A DNA stretch of 9,047 nt, taken from Burkholderiales bacterium RIFCSPHIGHO2_12_FULL_61_11 (lineage in GTDB: Bacteria > Pseudomonadota > Gammaproteobacteria > Burkholderiales > Burkholderiaceae_C). Where the stretch lies: contig MERZ01000061.1 in the NCBI GenBank assembly GCA_001770785.1, positions 977 to 10,023 on the forward strand, given 5' to 3'. The notes under the pieces are model-generated. The model saw only the letters and a program-made list of their open reading frames with translations, was not told where the DNA came from and did no database searches. Within the stretch, counting starts at the first letter, position 1. The number at the start of each line of letters is the position of its first letter. The translations under genes were made by a program, and so were the position numbers. This document shows positions 4,304-9,047 of this stretch, one piece after another.

Positions 4304-5371
4304 ATGACTTCAGCCGCCCCCACACCGATCCCCTCATTAACCTTGACCCGACCGGACGACTGGCATTTGCATGTGCGCGATGGGGATGCGCTGCACACGG
4401 TCGTGCCGCACTCGGCCGCGCAGTTTGCCCGCGCCATCATCATGCCCAACCTGCGCCCGCCAGTGACCACTGCGGCCCAGGCCGTCGCCTACCGCGAACG
4501 CATCCAGGCGGCCATTCCCGCGGGAATGAAGTTCGAGCCGCTGATGACGCTGTACCTCACCGACAAGCTGCCGCCTGAAGAGATCAGGCGCGCCAGGGAA
4601 GCGGGCGTGGTCGCCGTCAAGCTCTACCCGGCCGGCGCCACCACCCACAGCGATGCGGGCGTGACCGACCTGCGCAAGACCTACAAGACCCTCGAAGCCA
4701 TGCAGCGTGAGGGTTTGCTGCTGCTGCTGCACGGTGAAGTGACCTCGCCCGAGATTGACCTGTTTGACCGGGAAGCGGTGTTCATTGAGACGCAACTGAT
4801 CCCGCTGCGCCGTGATTTTCCCGAACTGAAAATCGTCTTCGAGCACATCACCACCAAGGAAGCCGCGCAGTACGTGCGTGAGGCGGACCGGTTCCTGGGG
4901 GCGACCCTGACGGCGCACCACCTGCTGTACAACCGCAATGCACTCTTCACGGGCGGCCTTCGCCCGCATTACTATTGCCTGCCGGTGCTCAAGCGCGAAG
5001 CGCACCGCGTGGCGCTGGTCGAGGCGGCCACCAGCGGAAATGCCCGGTTTTTCCTCGGCACCGATAGCGCCCCGCACCCGGCGCATCTCAAGGAGCACGC
5101 CACCGGCTGCGCTGGCTGCTACACCGGCCACGCGGCCATCGAGCTCTACGCCGAAGCCTTCGACGCGGCAGGCGCGCTGAACCAACTCGAAGCCTTCGCC
5201 AGTTTCAACGGCGCCGACTTTTACGGGCTGCCACGCAACCAGGAGCGCATCACGCTAAAGAAGGAAAGCTGGACATCGCCCGAGAGTTTTGCCTTTGGCG
5301 AGGCCGAGCTCAAGCCCTTGCGCTCGGGTGAGACCCTGGCCTGGAAACTTGAAACGACCTGGAGCCAATGA
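4304..5371 (+). CDS. pyrC: Dihydroorotase (pyrimidine biosynthesis)
   Basis: A 355-residue class II-type dihydroorotase that cyclises N-carbamoyl-L-aspartate to dihydroorotate, step three of UMP synthesis. The binuclear zinc site is complete: H21 and H23 (DDWHLHVRDG), carbamylated Lys106 (VKLYPA), H143 (LHGEV), H181 (FEHIT) and D254 (GTDSAPH). MPNLRPPVTT (47-56) and NRNALFTGGLRPHYYCLP are further family blocks. Length matches E. coli PyrC (348) when translation starts at 4304; an in-frame ATG at 4268 would add 12 residues (including a duplicated ATIQ), and neither start has a strong Shine-Dalgarno, so the start is uncertain. The stop TGA overlaps the next start (ATGA, 5368-5371). I see no separate promoter; it may be read through from the LysR gene. 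Confidence 0.97.
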   Translation: MTSAAPTPIPSLTLTRPDDWHLHVRDGDALHTVVPHSAAQFARAIIMPNLRPPVTTAAQAVAYRERIQAAIPAGMKFEPLMTLYLTDKLPPEEIRRAREAGVVAVKLYPAGATTHSDAGVTDLRKTYKTLEAMQREGLLLLLHGEVTSPEIDLFDREAVFIETQLIPLRRDFPELKIVFEHITTKEAAQYVREADRFLGATLTAHHLLYNRNALFTGGLRPHYYCLPVLKREAHRVALVEAATSGNARFFLGTDSAPHPAHLKEHATGCAGCYTGHAAIELYAEAFDAAGALNQLEAFASFNGADFYGLPRNQERITLKKESWTSPESFAFGEAELKPLRSGETLAWKLETTWSQ

Positions 5372-6141
5372 TGGACCGCAAACCCAGAGTCGCCCTGCTG
5401 ATCGACGCCGACAATTCGCCGGCCTCAAAGATCGACCTGATCCTCAACGAACTATCGACCTTCGGTGAAATCAATATCCGCCGTGCTTACGGCAACTGGA
5501 AAAAGAACGAGCTCAAGGGCTGGGAGGAGGTGCTGCACGAGCACGCCATCCGGCCGATGCAGCAGTTTGATTACACCAAGGGGAAAAATGCCAGCGACAT
5601 GGCGATGGTGATCGACGCGCTGGAACTGCTCTACACCGATCAGCCCGACGCTTTTGGCATTGTCTCGTCCGATGCCGACTTCACGCCCCTGGTGATGCAC
5701 CTGCGCGCCAAGGGTGCCGCCGTCTATGGCTTTGGCGCACAGAAAACGCCCGAGCCTTTTGTCAACGCCTGCTCGCGCTTTTTGTACCTCGACAAGCTGC
5801 GGCCCGTCGCGGCGAGCGATGCGCCTGCGAGCGTCCGGGAAGACGCGGACGCAGTGGCTACCGCGCCTTTGCGGGCCACGCCGGCGCAGCTCAAGCAGGA
5901 CGCCAAGCTCGTCATGCTGCTGCGCAACGCCGTTCAGGCCGCGGCCGATGACGAAGGCTGGGCGCGCGTCGGCGCGGTGGGCACGCAGATTGCCAACCAG
6001 GCTTCGTTTGACCATCGAAACTACGGTTACGCCACGCTGACCAAGCTGTTGGCGGCGACGCAGCTGTTCGACATCGCCGACGAAGGCAAATCCACGGTGA
6101 TGGTGCGCGACAAGCGCTACGGCAAGCCGGCCAAGAACTGA
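5371..6141 (+). CDS. NYN-domain putative RNase with C-terminal OST-HTH/LOTUS domain
   Basis: Numbering from the ATG at 5371, 256 residues. Residues 5-140 form a NYN (PIN-like) nuclease domain: RVALLIDADN (Asp12, Asp14), GKNASDMAMVIDAL (Asp76, Asp82) and SSDADFTPL (Asp101, Asp103) supply the acidic metal-binding cluster. Residues about 178-250 (QDAKLVMLLRNAV, GWARVGAVGTQI, YGYATLTKLLAAT, LFDI) fit the OST-HTH/LOTUS RNA-binding fold. Bacterial NYN-LOTUS proteins are thought to process or degrade RNA, but no substrate is established. Two adjacent ATGs exist: 5368 overlaps the pyrC stop as ATGA, while 5371 has better spacing (6 nt) from GGAG at 5361-5364; I take 5371. The gene is thus translationally linked to pyrC in front and to the DUF3025 gene behind (TGATG at 6139-6143). 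Confidence 0.9.
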   Translation: MDRKPRVALLIDADNSPASKIDLILNELSTFGEINIRRAYGNWKKNELKGWEEVLHEHAIRPMQQFDYTKGKNASDMAMVIDALELLYTDQPDAFGIVSSDADFTPLVMHLRAKGAAVYGFGAQKTPEPFVNACSRFLYLDKLRPVAASDAPASVREDADAVATAPLRATPAQLKQDAKLVMLLRNAVQAAADDEGWARVGAVGTQIANQASFDHRNYGYATLTKLLAATQLFDIADEGKSTVMVRDKRYGKPAKN

Positions 6142-6899
6142 TGGCCGACGGCGCTCCAGCCTGCACCGCCTCAATGTTGCAAATCGACTGGCACCGGCCG
6201 TGGCTGGACCTCTGGCGCGAGCCGGGCCAGCGGGTGATGCAAGCCGCCCTGGCCGGAGCCACGCTTCCTGAAGCGCTGAACGGCGAGCGGACCGCTCCGG
6301 TACGGTTTGTGCCACAAAGCGCATTGCCGCCCGGCGAGGCTTACGAGCGCTATATTTTCGATAGCGGTCAGTGCCCGACCCGTGAAGGTCTGCACGACTT
6401 TTTTAATGGCCTGTGCTGGATGCGCTTTCCGCAAACCAAGAAAAGGCTCAACCAGCTGCAGGCTGCCGAAATTGCCGCTGCAGGCGTGACGCCGCTGCGC
6501 GGCCCGGTACGCGACGCACTGACGGTTTTTGACGAAAATGCGGCTTTTTTGTCGGCACCACAGCCCCTGTGGGAGGCGCTGATCGCCAAAGACTGGCACC
6601 GGCTGTTTGTCGGGCTGCGCCCGCTCTGGCAGCAGGCCCGGCTGGTGCTGTTTGGCCATGCGCTGCTGGAAAAGCTGGTTGATCCACGAAAACCGATCAC
6701 TGCCCATATCTACCGGGCGCAAGCAACTATAAATTCAATCGCGGAACTGGATGCCTGGGTAGCGGCCGACTTGAGCGCGGGCAAGCTGGCCACCAAGCCT
6801 TTTGCGCCTTTGCCCGTGCTGGGCGTGCCCGGCTGGTGGCCGGAAAACGAGAACTTTTCCTTTTATGATGACTCATTTGTTTTTCGCCCGCGCCGATAA
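6141..6899 (+). CDS. DUF3025-family protein of unknown function
   Basis: A 252-residue soluble protein with no signal peptide or membrane segment. It matches what I know of DUF3025, a family restricted largely to beta- and gammaproteobacteria: YERYIFDSGQCPTREGLHDF runs into FFNGLCWMRFPQTKKRLNQL (about 69-106), then RDALTVFDENAAF (124-136), FGHALLEKL and ITAHIY. The conserved His, Asp and Glu residues could form a metal or catalytic site, but no activity is known to me. The start overlaps the NYN stop by one base (TGATG), a typical coupled arrangement; a second in-frame ATG (residue 12, MLQIDWHRPW) is a possible alternative because the first eleven residues look unconserved. It ends the pyrC cluster, and the next gene has its own promoter region. 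Confidence 0.88.
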   Translation: MADGAPACTASMLQIDWHRPWLDLWREPGQRVMQAALAGATLPEALNGERTAPVRFVPQSALPPGEAYERYIFDSGQCPTREGLHDFFNGLCWMRFPQTKKRLNQLQAAEIAAAGVTPLRGPVRDALTVFDENAAFLSAPQPLWEALIAKDWHRLFVGLRPLWQQARLVLFGHALLEKLVDPRKPITAHIYRAQATINSIAELDAWVAADLSAGKLATKPFAPLPVLGVPGWWPENENFSFYDDSFVFRPRR

Positions 6900-6941
6900 A
6901 AATCAATGGGCAGATGCCTGCGCTGCTGTCGAGCCGGATCG

Positions 6942-6970
6942 CTTGATTTGGCTTGATATTCCCCCACTTA
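6942..6970 (+). promoter_or_regulatory. Candidate heat-shock (sigma-32/RpoH) promoter for htpX
   Basis: CTTGATT (6942-6948) and CCCCACTTA (6962-6970), separated by 13 bp, compare with the RpoH consensus CTTGAAA and CCCCATnTA: five of seven and eight of nine fixed-or-free positions. Transcription would begin near 6977, giving a leader of roughly 65-70 nt before the htpX ATG. htpX is a known heat-shock gene in E. coli, which supports the reading. I see no better sigma-70 pair here and no clear terminator for the preceding operon in 6900-7043. Confidence 0.6.
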
Positions 6971-7043
6971 TCGCCAGGAGCAATGTTTTCAGCGGCCGTT
7001 AGCCATTCCTTCGTCTTTAATTACCGATCCCCATGGAGAATTC

Positions 7044-7919
7044 ATGAAACGCATCCTTTTATTTGTCCTGACCAATGTTGCCGTGGTGGCGGTGCTGGGC
7101 ATTGTGGCCAGCCTGCTTGGCGTCAACCGCTACCTCACCCCCAATGGCCTGGACCTGCAGATGCTGCTCGGCTTTGCGCTGGTCATCGGTTTTGGCGGCG
7201 CCATTATTTCGCTGCTGATCAGCAAGCCGGTGGCCAAGTGGAGCGCTGGTGTGCGCGTGATCAACGACGCACAGAATGCTGACGAAGCCTGGATTGTCGA
7301 GACCGTCCGCAAGCTGGCCGAAAAGGCGCAGATCGGCATGCCCGAGGTTGGCATTTTTGAGGGCGCGCCCAACGCTTTTGCGACCGGTGCTTTCAAAAAT
7401 TCTGCATTGGTGGCGGTGTCCACCGGGCTGTTGCAGGGCATGACCAAGGAAGAGATCGAGGCGGTGATTGGCCACGAGATCTCCCACGTTGCCAATGGCG
7501 ACATGGTCACCATGACACTGATCCAGGGCGTGATGAACACCTTCGTGGTGTTCCTGTCGCGGGTGATTGGCTACGCGTTTGACAGCTTTTTGCGCCGCGG
7601 CGACAGCAACAGCTCCGGCCCCGGCATGGGTTACTACATCAGCACCATCGTGCTCGACATCGTGCTCGGTTTTGCCGCCGCCATCGTGGTCGCCTGGTTT
7701 TCGCGCCATCGCGAATTCCGCGCCGATGCAGGCGCCGCGCAACTGATGGGCAGAAGGCAGCCCATGATGAACGCGCTGGCCCGCCTGGGCGGCATGCAGC
7801 CGGGCCAATTGCCAAAAGCCGTGGAAGCCATGGGCATCACCGGCGGCATTGGCAAATTGTTTGCCACGCATCCGCCGATCGAAGAGCGCATTGCGGCGCT
7901 GCAAAGCGCGCAGGGCTAA
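7044..7919 (+). CDS. htpX: Inner-membrane zinc metalloprotease HtpX (M48 family)
   Basis: A 291-residue protein, the usual length of HtpX (293 in E. coli). Two N-terminal hydrophobic segments (about 4-25 and 38-60) anchor it; two further hydrophobic stretches lie near 155-180 and 197-219. The cytoplasmic catalytic site is complete: HEISH at 144-148 and Glu224 in [11 protein letters not shown] as third zinc ligand. [21 protein letters not shown] (109-129) is the family's substrate-side block, and [11 protein letters not shown] marks the C-terminus. HtpX degrades damaged membrane proteins alongside FtsH. GGAGAA at 7035-7040 sits well before the ATG. The region upstream holds a candidate sigma-32 promoter. 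The gene converges on the ProQ-like gene with only 9 bp between stops and no T-rich hairpin. Confidence 0.97.
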   Translation: MKRILLFVLTNVAVVAVLGIVASLLGVNRYLTPNGLDLQMLLGFALVIGFGGAIISLLISKPVAKWSAGVRVINDAQNADEAWIVETVRKLAEKAQIGMPEVGIFEGAPNAFATGAFKNSALVAVSTGLLQGMTKEEIEAVIGHEISHVANGDMVTMTLIQGVMNTFVVFLSRVIGYAFDSFLRRGDSNSSGPGMGYYISTIVLDIVLGFAAAIVVAWFSRHREFRADAGAAQLMGRRQPMMNALARLGGMQPGQLPKAVEAMGITGGIGKLFATHPPIEERIAALQSAQG

Positions 7920-7928
7920 GCAACGGCC

Positions 7929-8606
7929 TTAAGCCACCGGGTCGAGATGCGCCCCGCGCTCGAGGATTCGGCTGACCTCGGTCGGGTCCATCCCGTACAT
8001 CTCGGCGAACTCGGCGACCGTCTTTGCGCTGGCCTCAAATGCCCTGAGCAGCGCTTCACGTTTTGCGGCCTGTTTCCCGAGTTCGGCGAAAGCATCGTCC
8101 AGCAGCGCATCCGACGCGTTGTCCTGCTGTTGCACGCGCAGCGCGTAGTCCTCCCGGCTCAGGCCGGAAGCTTCTATGGCCGCCATCAACTGCACCCGGA
8201 CAAAGGGACGCAAGTCCTGGTTCGAACGGGCCTGGCGGCGCCGGAACACCTCCAGAATCGCGTGGTGAACATGCTCCGGGGAGACGGGCTCGACCGGGAC
8301 AGCTTGCAGATCGTGACGGGGATAGAGCGACGCCACGCTCTCCAGGTAGCGCGTTGATCGGGCATGCAGCCCGAGCGCCACTTTCAGCTCGTCACGCTTG
8401 AACACATCGGGGTGCAGCGCCAGCAAGTCTTGGAATACGCCCAGCTTGAGGGGCAGGAAATGCGCGCCGAACATCTTCGGGTAAAGCTCGAAAAGCTGCT
8501 CAAGCACAGGGTTGACCTGGCGCGTGCGCGCCGGTTTTTTGGGACGCGCTGGCGCTTGGGCGGCGGCGCCTTCCTGGGCCCGGAGTTGGAGTTCGGTGTC
8601 AGTCAT
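7929..8606 (-). CDS. ProQ/FinO-family RNA chaperone with non-Tudor C-terminus
   Basis: A 225-residue protein from the ATG at 8606; a TTG one codon earlier is unlikely. Residues 11-30 form a basic Ala/Pro/Lys/Arg arm. Residues 31-125 are the FinO-type RNA-binding domain: NPVLEQLFELYPKMF, LPLKLGVFQDLL, HPDVFKRDELKVALGLHAR and STRYLESV match the ProQ concave face that binds 3' ends of structured RNAs. E. coli ProQ ends in a Tudor-like domain; here residues 126-190 are charged helix and 195-220 (KTVAEFAEMYGMDPTEVSRI) look like a small helix-turn-helix. That C-terminal assignment is by eye. It probably acts in sRNA/mRNA regulation. No Shine-Dalgarno is evident. It follows the FAD-dehydrogenase gene after 65 bp on the same strand and may be co-transcribed with it. 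Confidence 0.9.
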   Translation of the reverse strand: MTDTELQLRAQEGAAAQAPARPKKPARTRQVNPVLEQLFELYPKMFGAHFLPLKLGVFQDLLALHPDVFKRDELKVALGLHARSTRYLESVASLYPRHDLQAVPVEPVSPEHVHHAILEVFRRRQARSNQDLRPFVRVQLMAAIEASGLSREDYALRVQQQDNASDALLDDAFAELGKQAAKREALLRAFEASAKTVAEFAEMYGMDPTEVSRILERGAHLDPVA

Positions 8607-8671
8607 CAATCGGTTCTGTCAGGTTGGGTTGAGCAAGTGTTTTTTGGAGCGCGAGGGCGAAGTATCCACCA

Positions 8672-9047
8672 TCAGGCGGCGGCAGCGCGCAGAGGCTCCG
8701 CGTCATGCAGCACGCTGCGCGCCAGCGCTTCGGCGACCTTGATGCCGTCGACCCCGGCGGACAAAATGCCGCCGGCGTAACTCGCGCCTTCGCCAGCCGG
8801 ATACAGGCCGCGCACATTGAGGCTTTGCAGGTCGTCGCCGCGGCTCATCCTGACAGGCGACGAGGTGCGTGTTTCCACGCCCGTCAGCACCGCGTCATGG
8901 GTGTCGAAACCCCTGATCTTTCGGCCAAAGGCGGGAAAGGCTTCGCGCATCGCTTCAATCGCATAGCCGGGCAGCGCGGACGACAAGTCGCCCATGACCA
9001 CACCCGGCTGGTACGACGGATTGACACTGCCCAGCGCTTTGGAGGGG
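8672..9047 (-). CDS. FAD-dependent dehydrogenase (COG2509-like), C-terminal part
   Basis: Open at the right edge; the reverse strand gives 125 codons ending in TGA at 8674-8672. Visible blocks are NPSYQPGVVMGDL, DAVLTGVETRTSSPVRMSR and LYPAGEGASYAGGILSAGVD followed by GIKVAEAL. The ETRTSSPVR and GEGAxYAGGI(x)SAxVDG motifs are hallmarks of the large, roughly 500-600 residue uncharacterised FAD-dependent dehydrogenases; the last block contacts the flavin. The N-terminal Rossmann dinucleotide fold lies outside the window. Its natural electron donor and substrate are unknown. The GTG at 9001 is an internal codon, because coding similarity continues through it to the window edge. It lies 65 bp upstream of the ProQ-like gene on the same strand. 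It ends with an Ala-rich tail after VLHDAEPLR. Confidence 0.9.
   Translation of the reverse strand, partial: PSKALGSVNPSYQPGVVMGDLSSALPGYAIEAMREAFPAFGRKIRGFDTHDAVLTGVETRTSSPVRMSRGDDLQSLNVRGLYPAGEGASYAGGILSAGVDGIKVAEALARSVLHDAEPLRAAAA

Noticed and set aside
4337..5185. Long minus-strand open frame opposite pyrC
   Set aside because: Composition is Arg/Val/Gln/Gly-rich without motifs, and the opposite strand encodes a complete dihydroorotase.
6983..7282. Out-of-frame ORF starting in the htpX leader with AGGAG at 6976-6980
   Set aside because: The Shine-Dalgarno is only 2 nt from the ATG, and the frame overlaps htpX for about 240 bp with a Cys/Gly/Arg-rich nonsense-like sequence.
7059..7904. 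Long minus-strand open frame opposite htpX
   Set aside because: His/Gln/Ala-rich shadow of a complete HtpX; no domain and no ribosome-binding site.
7905..7940. Bidirectional terminator between htpX and the ProQ-like gene
   Set aside because: The 9-bp gap contains only a short CTTAAG-centred symmetry and no GC stem followed by T-rich tracts on either strand.
8607..8671. Separate promoter for the ProQ-like gene in the 65-bp gap
   Set aside because: No convincing -35/-10 pair was found on the minus strand.
1..9047. tRNA, rRNA, CRISPR array or intact transposase
   Set aside because: No cloverleaf, rRNA-like sequence, regularly spaced repeats or transposase motifs were seen on either strand.

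Overview
The window looks like chromosomal DNA from a Burkholderiales betaproteobacterium, most probably Comamonadaceae (Polaromonas/Rhodoferax-like). This rests on the GC-rich right half, the class of PyrC, and the linked set PyrC - NYN/LOTUS - DUF3025 - HtpX, with a ProQ/FinO protein facing HtpX. The genus is an inference from protein style, not from a database match.

Left part (about 1-2750) is accessory DNA. A minus-strand operon has a short N6-adenine-methyltransferase-like protein translationally coupled (ATGA overlap) to an XRE-ImmA/IrrE metallopeptidase that runs off the left edge. It is followed by about 770 bp with no major gene. That stretch holds a 56-codon antitoxin-like ORF, a 30-bp REP-type hairpin and a promoter/operator region. 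Next comes a plus-strand type II toxin-antitoxin pair (Phd-like antitoxin with an unusual lysine/arginine-rich tail, RelE/ParE-family toxin). Directly after the toxin stop lies a 35-residue scrap of an Atm1-type ABC transporter ATPase, which suggests that an older transporter gene was destroyed here.

Middle part (about 2750-4250): a promoter and a strong ribosome-binding site precede a 95-residue protein of the encapsulated-ferritin (EncFtn) family. It has the iron-site residues, but the C-terminal encapsulin-targeting peptide is absent and no shell gene lies in the window. A HypT/YjiE-like LysR regulator follows.

Right part (about 4250-9047) is housekeeping. pyrC (dihydroorotase), a NYN-LOTUS putative RNase and a DUF3025 protein are joined by ATGA and TGATG overlaps and so are probably co-translated. 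After a 144-bp gap with a good heat-shock (sigma-32) promoter candidate comes htpX, an inner-membrane zinc protease. Convergent to it, on the minus strand, are a ProQ/FinO-family RNA chaperone and, upstream of that, the C-terminal third or less of a COG2509-type FAD-dependent dehydrogenase cut by the right edge. I found no rRNA, tRNA, CRISPR array or intact insertion sequence.
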